A DNA stretch of 64,000 bases, from positions 1,086,067-1,150,066 of the forward strand of contig KN832874.1 of the NCBI GenBank assembly GCA_000827325.1, written 5' to 3'. A program made the translations under genes and the position numbers. Under the pieces are notes generated by a model. It saw only the letters and a list, made by a program, of their open reading frames with translations, was not told the origin of the DNA and made no database searches. This document shows, piece by piece, positions 21,876-32,773 of this stretch. Each line of letters opens with the position of its first letter. The stretch's first letter is position 1. This DNA comes from Oidiodendron maius Zn (taxonomy: Eukaryota > Ascomycota > Leotiomycetes > Myxotrichaceae).

Positions 21876-24415
21876 GATGACTGAAGATATTCACCTGGCT
21901 ACCAAGAAATGGTTCGAGGAAAGTATCACAGTTCATAAACACTTTTTGGAGAGACCTTGCCTTAATATATATGTCTTGTAGTATACAAAAAAAAAATAGC
22001 CAGGCATGAGACAAATGCAACACTAAAACAGACTGAAAGAGTATGTGACTAAAGGCTTCCCCTCCTTCATTACAGACCGAATCGGGAATTCCTTTCATTT
22101 TCTTAGAGTGACGGAAGGATAGCTTCTAAGTTAAAGCCACAATAAAGAGCCGGTCCGATATAGTTCCATCTTTACAAACTAGCAGAGTGTTCGTAGTCTT
22201 GATATATTCTACTTAAGAAACTAAATGAGGGCATAGGTCTCGGTGGGGATGAATATAACACCGACATGATCCCGAGCTACTGTGCTCAGGTGATGAGATG
22301 AGCATGCTTATGCTCTGAGGTAAAAGAAACTGGAAAGCAATGTGGAGACGGGAGATAGCGTGATCTTAGCAAGGTATCAAGCCCTGCATACCTCTCCTCT
22401 CCGTATTTCGGAATTAAAGTTTCATGCTTCATGCTCTAGCGACCCGTTGATATCATCACACTGACCTCTGGCAGAATCAGGGGCGTGTCGGCACCCAAAT
22501 TCCCCAAGTGCGGGGAAAGGCGCACAGGATGGGGTCCGGGCATCCACTACAGTAGCCCCTTAATCCAGCCTGTAGAGTTATATAAGGAGTGTAACAGATA
22601 CAAGAACTGGGTACACCATTGATAGTATCGAATGTATGTACATGTCTCTCTGGCCGCTTGATCTTCGCGGAATCAAAAGGTCGTCAAAAGTGAAGGTAGA
22701 ACAATATAGACTTTCCCCGCAGAAAAGATTCGAGAATGGAGAGACGGATTTGCGGTCGGGAATTCAGGAGGGACCCAGAGCATCCGCCAAGACATAAGCA
22801 CGGGCGTAAGCACGGAGAAAGGCTCTTGGACTGCTTTTCTCGGCCCAAAACATGCAGGAATTAGTGACACTGTAGGTAAGAATCGCAAAGTGTGAATATC
22901 TTGCAGACTAGTGAACTTCTTTGTCTATTACATAGCTTAAAATCACTAACAAGGTCCCGGCGTCAATCGTCACAAAAGCATTTCCAACACCCTGGCCTAA
23001 CCACATCAGACCAGCCGTCCTCCGCGTGCTCGGAAAGAACCGACAAACGGCCGATCCTTTACTTTGCTGCGGATCCCGTAGAACTGGGGATTTTGCATCC
23101 ACCTATGCCTGACGTCCGCGGAATCTCGCATGAGCTTTGCGCCCAAGGCTATTTAGTGTATATCGGGCGTCTGAAGCCAAAGAAGGTGACAATGCGCATT
23201 TAACACTACCATGTGGGCGACGCCTAACGCCTTTCATGTACCCCAGAACACAAAGTCAGCCTGATATGCCACTCTTCATTACTAAGGGGGTCCTCGGGCA
23301 ATTTTATCTTGCTAAAATTGAATTATCTCCTCCCCCGGAATCTCTCAGGTATGCCGCGAATCATGGCTACTTCGACAACGGGAGCCTTCGAAACCCACAG
23401 GCGCAGGAAGACATTCCTCGATTAGATGGACATGGGTCGTCGAAACTGCCACAAACACGTTGTCAGTGGTAGTTTAGAGGAGTTAGGATCAACGGTGTAT
23501 CCCGTCGGTAGCTCGTAGACACAATACATGATGATTGAGTGCCACTCCGTCCGACTTACAATCGTCCTCAGTTGCTCAGTCATTCTTACACGAAGACCTT
23601 TTACTGTAATACGACAGTGAAAGGCTGAAGCCATTGCATTTACCAATTGGGTTTCTGGGCATTAGCCCAATCAGGTCTCTCAGTCGCATCGGGCTACCCA
23701 GCTTCGACAAGAGTGACCATGCATGGCGCAGGAATATGTTGCCGATTTTAATGTCCGGATAACCTAAAAAGGATGGCCACAGCCAGGCCGACTGCCGGAC
23801 TCCTACAATAAGAGCGAATTGAATGTGTGGGCGTGGAATAACTATCTGTACGCCCGAAGCCGTCGATCTTTTGACCGGCCCGGACCGTGTTCCTGTCGCG
23901 TCGATCCCGCAAACCTCCCATCTTTGTGGGCACAGGGGAATTCCCGACCTGATATGATCTGCCCTAGAGTGAAGCGACCCGGCCATATATGGTAATCTCA
24001 TAAACTCCCTCCGATATGTGGAAGGAGTAAAGCACGCCCCATTCGCGCTCCGAAAGTCGAAATGGGGGGTAGCGTAGGGAGGATGCAAGTTGTGAACTGA
24101 GTAATAGCATATGGCCGCGTACAGAGTATTGAAGATAAATACTTGGCCTGTCGTAAATGTAGAACGATTGAAAATAAAAGGGGCTGATCCAACTGGTAAC
24201 TAGACCAGATCCATACCATCACGTGCATTACTGGCTTCTGATACGAAGAGAAAGATACCCAGAAACGCCACGGGTTCGTATCTGACCGAATTCAGTTCGC
24301 CGATGGAGCTATCCCGTATCTTAAAAAAAAGCCGAAGGAAAAAAACAAACTACATTTTTACAACTCCTTTCGCGAATCACTAAAGGCAGGGATTTTGTTG
24401 AAGGCTTGCGATACC
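21876..24415. other. 2.5 kb without a recognised gene
   Basis: The left part should contain the GH55 promoter. The rest has ORFs of up to 170 codons (23576-24088 minus; 22892-23203 and 23137-23472 plus) but none shows a family motif, a signal peptide or helpful splice sites. The base composition is balanced, unlike the RIP-affected blocks, so a poorly conserved or decayed gene cannot be excluded. Confidence 0.3.
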
Positions 24416-25991
24416 ATGACATATTTTGGGTTTTGGTCGGTTTTAGTTTCTGCTGTTGTTCTCTTCACTCAATTTGTCGGAGCCGAAGAAACTGGTTCAG
24501 GTGTTACTCGTCCCCAACCAATTGGTATAGACTTTGCAGACACATTTGTGTAAGTATGTCCTTCCATGCTGATCACGTTGTAAGGCTAAGAGTTTCTCAG
24601 AACGGCGTCATATGCGCACGCGAAAGACAATATTACGCTCCTGGCGGCAGTCAGTGCCAAGGATGAGCCATACGAGCAACATCTGTTTCTTCTTCGCTGG
24701 GAAGATCCCAGTCATAAATATCCTTCGAGAATTTCTAAGTCCGTCAAGCCCTCAGAATGGATCCGTCTATTTATAGTCACAAAGGCCCAGAATTGCCTCG
24801 ATTGGCTCGTCCGTCATATACCTTTTCAAGACCACCCCGCGGCAACTGCCATCAAGAATTCGGGGACGGGAAATTGGATTCAAACAATGGCAGAGTACGT
24901 CTTTGGAGCCGCAAAGGCACTATATTTAAAAACTAAAGGAGATACCCTGTCACTTGAAATGACTCATGAAGAAATTAAGGACGGATTCATTAGCTTGCTC
25001 AAACGTGTGAAGGAACAGGCTCTCGAGAATCGGAATACGACCATCACCTTTGCCGTCCTGTCTCTCCCTGATTATTTTAACGATACTATTAGAGCTATTG
25101 CCGGGGAAGCTTGTAGAGAAGTTGGGATTCAGGCCATATCGCCCGTGCCTAGGACGACGATGGGGGTTTGGGGAGCCGAAATAGCTCATGATGATGATAC
25201 CAGAGTTCTTATCCTAGATCACGGAAAGTACCATCTAACAATGCGAACATATCAGACTGTCAGAAATCGCAGCAAGCCGTTATTGCAGCGTTATCTCAGC
25301 ATCGATATTTTTGCATCTGCTACTCTCGATCGCGAATTGGTTAATCGAGTTATAGAAACTGACGCCATTCTGAAGAAACAAATCAACAGCGGTGCTAATC
25401 GAGCTCGTCTTCGGGAAGCAATTGAGACCGCGAGACCAAAGATAAAAGGTAGTATCGATCAACTTTTCGCTCGGGCCAATGACGGAAGCGACAACGAAGA
25501 TTACAATTATAATGAGTGGCCTCTAAATATAAAGGATTGGTGGCACGGTATGGAGGGATCCGCAGTATTACGGTGGGAAGATGTCGAATATGTGGAGGAG
25601 GAGTATGTTAAAAACCTGGCCCAAACTATTAAGACGTTCTTAGTTACCCTCCCAAGTACGCCATTTTCATATCTAAAATCGACCCCTCATCCATGACACC
25701 ATGCTGACGCAAATGACAGTGGGGAGAGAACACTCTAAGAAAGAAGACCTTGATCCAGAAGATATTGATGCTGCTGTTATACTGACAACCGGAATTGACG
25801 GAGATCTGTTGAAACGGGCAATCAATAAAGCTCTGGGAAGAGAAGTCAATATTATAGGAGGCTCGTTCACCGATGTAATACTGGCTGCGAATGGCGCGGC
25901 GCTTGTAGCACTCAAAGTGTTGCATTCATGGGAGGAGGAGCAGGAAAGTAGGGATCGCTATAGCGATAACTTCGAGCATCATGAGCTATAG
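24416..25991 (+). CDS. Secreted Hsp70-like protein with degenerate ATPase motifs
   Basis: A three-exon gene (24416-24549, 24601-25655, 25720-25991) encoding 486 residues. Introns are 51 nt (GTAAGT..CTCAG) and 64 nt (GTACGC..GACAG). The N-terminus MTYFGFWSVLVSAVVLFTQF is a signal peptide or anchor. The actin/Hsp70 fold is suggested by PIGIDFADTF (phosphate-1 loop, usually GIDLGTT), ITFAVLSLPDYFNDTIRAIA (matching ITVPAYFND..R.A), EACREVGIQAISPVPRTTM, a phosphate-2-like VLILDHGKYHLTMRTY (usually DLGGGTFDVS) and AAVILTTGIDGDLLKRAI (adenosine loop). The Gly-rich turns are poorly kept, so ATP hydrolysis is doubtful. No substrate-binding domain or ER-retention signal follows. I cannot assign a role; similar divergent Hsp70-like proteins occur in many filamentous fungi. 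Confidence 0.72.
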
Positions 25992-26895
25992 TACTGTATT
26001 ACTCCCCATTGTCAAATTTCGCTTGATCCGAGGATTGAAATAATATGTCTATAAAAGCTGTTGAGAATTTTGTACTCTCTGGTTCTGGATCACTGAAACT
26101 AACTTATTCTAATAATTGCAGTTTAATATTATGCACTCGTAATTTGGTTGGCACGCCGATAATAACGTATATCCATGCTTATTACGGGAACGCACCCCGT
26201 TGTTACATGTACAAGTAAGTTTCGGAAGCTCGTAACGCTCATGAAATATTCTAGAGATATGAAATGACAGATCATCTCGAGAATATGCACAATGAGAAAA
26301 AAGGTGTCCAACGGATTCATTCACACTCGGGCCTGCCCCTTTGATAGGATAGTCGAGTCGCTTCGTCTTCAATCGGATTGCTACGAACAAGAGCCGACGA
26401 AGAATTCTGGGACATCCAGCTCCCACGTCACACTGTTGTGTTACCCCACGATATACAGCATAAGTCTGAATGAAACAAAGTATCCGCATTATCTTTACCG
26501 CCAAAATGCTTTCCAAAGCTAGCAAGTGGAATACCAATCACGCTACCTTTTCCTGGCTCTGTGTCATGCTGAACGATTGTCTGCATAAGGTAGCGTATCT
26601 TCGGGTTAGTTGTCTTAGAAGACCTATCTGAGGGAACTATTATAAATTCTTCGCGTGAATTAGGACTACCACCAGTGATACTTTAGTAACTAAATTACTC
26701 TAGCATTTTAGACTTATACACAGCATACAATGGCCACTTCCCAAAGGAGCTTCTAGAAGTCATCTAGGCGTAACAATTGGGTCTCCTTGATCGGCGTCGG
26801 ATTTGCTGGGCAAATCACATGGCGCTGAACCCGACCACTATCGCGAATTTCTGCCCAATATATCAACCCTTCCAATATTCCACCTCAGCTCAAAA
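25992..26895. other. Intergenic, no gene recognised
   Basis: A 904-bp stretch with small ORFs on both strands (longest 26109-26537 minus) and no recognisable motif. It must contain the 3' end of the Hsp70-like gene and the promoter of the MYND gene. Confidence 0.4.
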
Positions 26896-28430
26896 ATGGC
26901 ATCCAAAGATTCCAATCCCGATTTAGCCTCAGATACGTATCAATCCCCAGCTTTGGCGTTCAAACAAGCTCTATGCTTTTCCTGCTGGGACGTATCCTCC
27001 AATCTCAGTCGTTGCAGCGCTTGCAAACGGGTCTCATACTGCTCAGCAAAGTGCCAAAAGCAAGACTGGAACAGGAATCACAAGAAAATTTGCAAGAAGC
27101 TTGTTGTTTTGAACAAGCAGAAGGGATATATTCCCTCAGCTGGCAGGCGTTGGAAAGACTACTCTGACGAGCAGGTACATTATTTGGCTTCTTTGGCAAG
27201 ACGAGCGAGCAGATTCTGATACACTTTGCAGGAGCTAGAGTTCCTGAAATCCGGTACTTGGAATGTTTGTGAACTCGGAAGATTAGTTGGGTATGTCCGT
27301 TCTCCAATCACCGATGAACCCCCACCGCCAACATGCCTGGGCACTCTCATCACATTATATTCATGTCGGAGAAGTTATTATAGCTGATGCTTACAGCTAG
27401 CTACGAACCGTATTGCTATCACTGCTACAGAAGGGAATCTCAACTTGAAGACAAGACGAAGTTGAACGCCTGCCAATACTGCCTTCTCACCTCATTCTGC
27501 CCCTCCTGCCAACAAACACATCCATCGGCAGAATGCGTCACTTTGCAAGATATTGCGGCTGACGACAAGATTATAGTAGATCTCCGCCGGCGAACGGGAA
27601 AGAGCTCAATCGTTTCTTTTACCCAATTACCAAGAAAACATTATCTTTCACTCTCTTCCGCACAAGACTGGCATGACTACTACACAAGGCTCTCAGACAA
27701 GGGTGGCTGCAGGTCCAAAATGAACCGAGAACTGAAGCACCTGCTAAACGACCCCAAAGAGCGAGAATTCATCGAATATTTAAGATGCGATACCAACACG
27801 ACAACAATTCAACTCACTTTAATCGCTGCCTTGGAAGCGATAATGCCCAATGTTAGCACCCGGAGTTCGATCAGCCTTCACGTTATAGGCGCATCTGGAG
27901 CTGAATTTGCCTCTCTTCCTGCATTCGAGGAGCTATTTCATCTTCTGCCATCGCTGACAGCCCTTCACTTATCATTCGTGGGCCTGAATGTGCTTGAGGA
28001 TCTTACAGACGACACGGAAACCAAGAATTCGCTCACACTCCGGTGCTGCACCGCGTGTACCGAGATGGGACGATCAATTTCCATGACCGCCTGGAGAGGT
28101 CCATATCACACATACGTCGATACCGAGTGCTACAAGACGCCAGATCTAGCAGCGGCTTTTCACTCAGGGTTTGCGGTGGATGAAGAAGCGGCCTGGCATC
28201 CAACTATCAAATATCTTGCACATGCTCCGCATCCAACACTCTTTACTGCAGCCAGATACTTTGAGATTCGGAAAGAGATGGGAGTTTGGAAGAATCTGGG
28301 CGCTAAATTTGTGAAGAACGCCGAAGTAAATAAGTGGAAGGGAATGTCTCCGTCGCTTACAGTTTGTGGGGACAAGCCGAATGAGGTCTTGTATCAAAAT
28401 TATTGGTGGTATATCGTGAAACAAAAATGA
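26896..28430 (+). CDS. MYND-type zinc finger protein with MSS51-like C-terminal domain
   Basis: Translation probably starts at the ATG at 26896 (MASKDSNPDLAS). Exon 1 (26896-27174) carries a MYND finger, CFSCWDVSSNLSRCSACKRV then SYCSAKCQKQDWNRNHKKIC, with the Cys/His spacing of that protein-interaction domain. Intron 1 (27175-27231) has GTACAT..GCAG ends. Exon 2 reads ELEFLKSGTWNVCELGRL. A further intron must lie near 27285-27390; GTATGT at 27291 gives the wrong phase, while GTTGGG at 27287 with the TATAG acceptor at 27381-27385 keeps the frame, so this join is uncertain. The last exon, to 28430, holds a CYHCYRRES..CQYCLLTSFCPSC zinc-like cluster and a domain resembling the C-terminal part of mitochondrial splicing suppressor 51-like proteins (LHVIGASGAEF, LTALHLSFVGL, ending PNEVLYQNYWWYIVKQK). 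Function unknown. Confidence 0.75.
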
Positions 28431-28477
28431 TTGGTAAATATGAAGGGTTACTACTATATGGAGGAATGAGAATTAAA

Positions 28478-28790
28478 CCAGGCTGCCCATTAATGCCTAC
28501 AAAGTAACTAGGTGGGAGCCTATTTAGTGATTCAATTGAGTGCGTGGTATCAAGTATAAAGGCTCTAGCTCTCCTGAACCTCTTCTTACCTTAGTTGTCT
28601 CTGCATTGCTCAATTGTCTGCGACCACCTAGTAAATGTACCTTTCGTCATGAGTGCATGCCGAAACATGCAACCTAGGTTAATGGTTCAATAGTCAATAT
28701 TTCGGCATGAGCGCATGCCGAAACCACTTGGTAGTCAATACAACTGAGTTTTACCTTGATATCCGACAACGACCTGCGTGCCTGTGACTT
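28478..28790 (+). repeat. Old LTR copy, interrupted by a hairpin-rich insert
   Basis: This stretch matches the repeats at 49845-50092 and 50289-50527: it shares ACTAGGTGGGAGCCTATTT, the region around a TATA-like ATAAAGGCTCTAG, TTAGTTGTCTCTGCAT and the TGAGTTT.ACCTTGAT end. Relative to those copies it carries an extra piece of about 115 bp containing two similar 24-nt hairpins (arms TTTCGGCATG / CATGCCGAAA in the second). I read it as an LTR fossil, 5' truncated, of a retrotransposon whose internal part is not in the window. Family (Ty1/copia or Ty3) not established. Confidence 0.55.
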
Positions 28791-28805
28791 CTCCGCACCC
28801 GACTC

Positions 28806-30045
28806 TTAAGCTTCGGGGTTCACTAGCTTGCTACCGATTTTCGTCCAGCGAGCAGCTGGCGGGGTGGGAGGGAGGTTATCTTTCTTGCTCTCTTCACTCG
28901 AGTTTATTGTAGAGCGGCTAGGACTATCCAAGGGAATAGGCGTGCTACCATCATGAATTTGTCCCCTTCCTCCTTTCGGAATATCAGGAGGTAGGGTAAT
29001 TTGTGGTGAGGAGACTTTTATGCTTGAATTTGTGCTTGGGGCATGCTTCCTCGTGGATTAAAAATCTGGAGTCGAATCTTCATTATAAGGGCTACGTCTC
29101 TTGTGTGTGCTTGCTAGCCCATCCTCTTGGTTGATATTTTCCGTCATTTCTGTCTTAGAATATTCTAGTACCGCTGCAGCAAAACCTGTCGATGAGATCT
29201 CATGAGTGCTGAGTGCCTAAGGAATTGGTGGGAAAGAATATTTCCAAAGTTCAGCCAGCCTTTGGAACTTTTGGCTATGTCCGGCAGATGTCGTGGCTTT
29301 GTTTGAGAATTGGAGAGAGAGATCCTTTTTGACATATCTGCTAGCTTTTCTTGGTTGAATGCTTGAAAATGAAGTGTATCGATACTGCGATGGAAAAACC
29401 GACTATTTATTGTTAGCGACTAAAGAGAGGTAGTGTCAGAATTTTGTATACAGAGATATTTGAGAATGTATCCCAATAGAAGTTTGCTGTTGTCGTTGAA
29501 AGGAAAATTGTCAATGTTGATGGCAAAGAATGTTGTCATGAAGGACAATGGGAGCTGCTGGAGTTAGCATCGACTTTTTATACTTAAAGGTTGACGAGCG
29601 TACAAAATTGATAGTGATAGCAGTGAATACGAGCACCGTATTTCCTTGCTTTGTTGTCTGCTAGGCCTGCACAGTTGTATCTTCCGCTTATTTCCGCCCG
29701 GATCAGGCCTCTGAAGCATTTGCTTGTTTTTGCTTCAAGTCGAGTAGATAATTCAGCTGCAATTGTTAGAACAGTCCGAAGACATTCGAAATGGGACCTA
29801 CAGCTTCATACATCTTTTGGGCTAGTTAGGCCTTTTTTTTCTATTCAGTAGATATGGCTGCTCTCTTACAGGCGATTAGTTTTCGCGACCTTGGTCGCCA
29901 CGTAATCGAACTGATTCATAACTAATTCTTGATCATTTAGGGTCTTTTTTAGTATGCTGAGCTCATCGCGAATATTTTTGATTTCGACAAGGAGTGCAGT
30001 CTCCCGAGTAATATCGAAGATACTGCATCCTTGTGTATCATTTCA
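28806..30045 (-). pseudogene. CorA-like magnesium transporter domain gene, decayed
   Basis: On the minus strand a fungal CorA-like protein can be followed in pieces. First comes TALLVEIKNIRDELSILKKT (about 29890-30010), then NYLLDLKQKQANASEA (about 29700-29757), then KQGNTVLVFTAITINF. A 48-nt intron (GTACGC donor, CTAACTCCAG acceptor, about 29557-29604) joins this to LPLSFMTTFFAINIDNFPFN, which is the CorA-like first membrane helix and loop. A soluble Ser/Pro-rich tail follows and ends at a stop at 28806. At least six in-frame stops (several at expected Trp codons) and probable frame changes upstream make it non-functional. The lesions are mostly C-to-T/G-to-A, as in RIP. The family normally sits in membranes and moves divalent metal ions; many fungal members are uncharacterised. 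Confidence 0.7.
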
Positions 30046-30469
30046 ATGTTGTTTCAAGGTATAGTAGAGTCATTTTATGTATGTATGTATGATCGTAGAA
30101 GCAGCAGTTTAAGCTGTCGTATCGGGAACACGAGAGATTATTCTATGTTGATAAATAGGGATCAGCTAAATCGTGGCTATACTTAACTATGTCATAGGTA
30201 GAAGATGCGGCAAAGATTGTGGCAGGTGTCTGTGGGGGTGCCGGACTGTTCTACTGGGAGCTGGCAAGGATTGACGAAGCAGACCTAGAAACTTCATGTG
30301 CAAATAATCTGATGTTGGATTCGTCAGGGAGAGAGCATCATCAAGACTGGCTGCTTTCACATCTATCTGGTCTGGTAATAAAGATATCTCATATTATTAG
30401 GACACAGTCCTTGGAAAGGATGTTAGCATAGTAGGTAGTCGATATTATGCTGTCTTCATTCTGATTCAC
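30046..30469. other. Spacer upstream of the CorA-like relic
   Basis: About 420 bp that may once have held the N-terminal part of the CorA-like gene. The open frame at 30219-30431 (plus) has no recognisable features. Confidence 0.3.
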
Positions 30470-31395
30470 CTATGCCTCACCCTCCGCCAATGTTCCATGC
30501 TCGATCGTGACTGCAGCTTGTCGGCCTGGGTTCTCGATCCCTCTTTGCTGCTTCAATATCTTAATTGAAACAGATAGTGTGATCTCTCCAGTTGGTAGCC
30601 AAAAACTCAGCTGGCCGGAGCCAGGAGCTGCTCTCTGTCTGATCAGAACTACCGTTCGCAACACAAAAAGTACCAAATGACATACTCTATTTCAGCGTCA
30701 GCTCTTGTCTCTCGATCCAAGTTTAACAGTCGCCGAAGAGAATATGAAGGAAGGGATATAAGGACAGTACAAAGTACACTCACCCAACGACCGCTGTAAA
30801 TCCAATACACACCCATAACAAACCTTGAAACACTCTCAACCGCTTTATGCACTCCGCATGACCAACTATACCTTCATATAAATGACCCTTAGAAGTCGAC
30901 CGGCACCAATAATCATCTGGAAAATATACACGGATCTGGTTGCAACATCCCCAGAGAAAGAGAGGGATGCTAAGGTCAACGATAACGTTGACTAAGTAAG
31001 GGACTTTCCATTTGAGATTTGAACCAGAGAATAAGAAGGCGACGAATGTCTATGTGGGATTTTATATTTGTAAGCAACGTGCATTCGGGTAAAAGGTGAG
31101 TGAAGCAAGAACAGACAAGTGAACATACACCGAACAAGAGGACCGCGATCTTGTCTTCAAAGTATCTGTGACGGAAGGCGCTAGTCTCAAACAAGACAAA
31201 TGCTCCTATGGCAGCGGCGAAATCGGTAACTGCACTGGCGAAGAGGACAATTTGAAGGATCTTAATCGAGCGCAAGAGATTTTCTGTACGAGATGGGTTT
31301 GAACCATCGGGTTCTTGCTGAGGGGCTGAATCTCCCTCAACTACGGGTTCAGCGGGTGCAGATAGGAGCGGGGAGGTCTCTGTTGGCCCGGACAT
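30470..31395 (-). CDS. Small four-helix fungal membrane protein, unassigned
   Basis: A three-exon gene (31395-31129, 31049-30784, 30686-30470) encoding 249 residues from the ATG at 31395 (MSGPTETSPLLSAP). Introns of 79 nt (GTATGT..ACATAG) and 97 nt (GTGAGT..AAATAG) both preserve the frame. The soluble Pro/Glu-rich N-terminus is followed by four predicted membrane segments: IVLFASAVTDFAAAIGAFVL, AVLLFGTFVAFLFSG, LVNVIVDLSIPLFLWGCC, and GLLWVCIGFTAVVGVCHLVL. A short cytosolic tail follows (IKILKQQRGIENPGRQAA). The N-terminal SPLLS resembles a dileucine sorting motif. The layout resembles MARVEL-type four-helix proteins, but I recognise no family signature, so no function is given. Confidence 0.65.
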
Positions 31396-32773
31396 TCTGA
31401 TAGATGGATGCGAAGGATTGCTGGCAATGGAAGACTCATGCGACAAGGTGACTGATTCTGAAGGTGTGAATGTGAATCGGACAGCTAGGCAACAAGAAGA
31501 GGAGAATGCCTTCTTCCTCCGAGATAGTAGAGTATTTGAGGAGGAAATAATCGTTACAATAGAAAAAGGGGGAAAATGCTAGTAGATTGTTGCTGGTGCC
31601 TGTATCTTCCTTAGATTCCTCTTGTAATGGATTTTATATGGAGTAATCGTTTTTGGACGGTTGATGCTGTAATGAAGCCAGCTGTCATTAAATCGACTCA
31701 TGCACTTGACGTAAATCGACTCGGCAATTGTCGCAGTATCAAGGTGAAGTCACGTGATGATAGCCAGTCCCCACTCAGCCACCTCCTGTGGCAGTTTCAC
31801 CCTGTTTTACCACAAAATAGTATACCTAGAGAGCCTACTTCACCTCTTAGATAGCTCTTCAATCGAGTCGTTCAAGAGAAAGGGAAGATCCCCCTTTTTG
31901 ATCGTTTTTCAACGTGACAGCAATTCCCCCAGGATGATTTACCGAATCTATCACGTGTAACTGCGCCACAATACTTTCCTTTGGCTTGCTGGTCGAGGGA
32001 TAGTTTTACCGAGGATTGTTCGTACTAGTAATGATAATACTGATGAGACAATGGTTGTTAATGGGAAAGCGTAATGATTGTGGTGGTGGTGATGGTGAAA
32101 AGGATGGTGTGGAAGTGGTAAGAGGTTGCGAGGGACCACCAGAAAAGACCACGCCTATAACATTTTTGAGGCTCTTTGTAAGTCACATAGAATCATCCCT
32201 TTCATAAGTGAAGGATCCGTATTCACACATCAGGTCCCAAAGGTCCTGCTCCAAAAGGCTGGCTTCCAATGAGAAGTCACGTGATAAAAACCAGAACTGC
32301 CAAAAGCGCAGAGTGCTGCAAAACGCCGGATCGAGAAATCTGGGAAGGAGAATGGAGACTCTGCTTATCAAAGTCCATCAGTTATGAGATATCTTGGCGT
32401 TGATGTGGGTGAAATTCTCAAGTATGAAACCCAGCAGTGTGCGAAGTACCTACAGGTCTATAGACAAATTGACGTGGCCTCCAACAATGGCTAAGTGACT
32501 TCTATTTTCACGGGTAAATAATATTTAAGATGAGGTAGAAAGCAGTATATGTTATCTTTCAGATCCTACGCCCAAGGGACGTCAAAACTAAAGCCACAAA
32601 ACGCAAGTCACTGTCCGGATTCTACCGTTTCAAACATTGGTTGAGTAAACATCCAGATCTGATGCTGCCGCCTTCGTATTCATAAGATCGTTATCATGAA
32701 GCATATCCAAATAGAAAGTTAAGTCTCTAAAAGAGTTGATAATACTCTTGTTACAGCATAGGCCGTGCCGCTC
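31396..32773. other. 1.4 kb intergenic region
   Basis: This stretch lies between two minus-strand genes. It contains the promoter of the small membrane protein and the 3' flank of the BBE oxidase. ORFs at 31627-31854, 31754-31960 and 32016-32207 (+) and 31951-32139 and 32183-32371 (-) are short and featureless. Two CACGTGA motifs (31750 and 31951) and one TCACGTGA near 32277 are E-box-like. Confidence 0.35.

Noticed and set aside
23576-24088. 170-codon minus-strand open frame
   Set aside because: No motif, no signal peptide, odd composition; kept only as an unassigned ORF.
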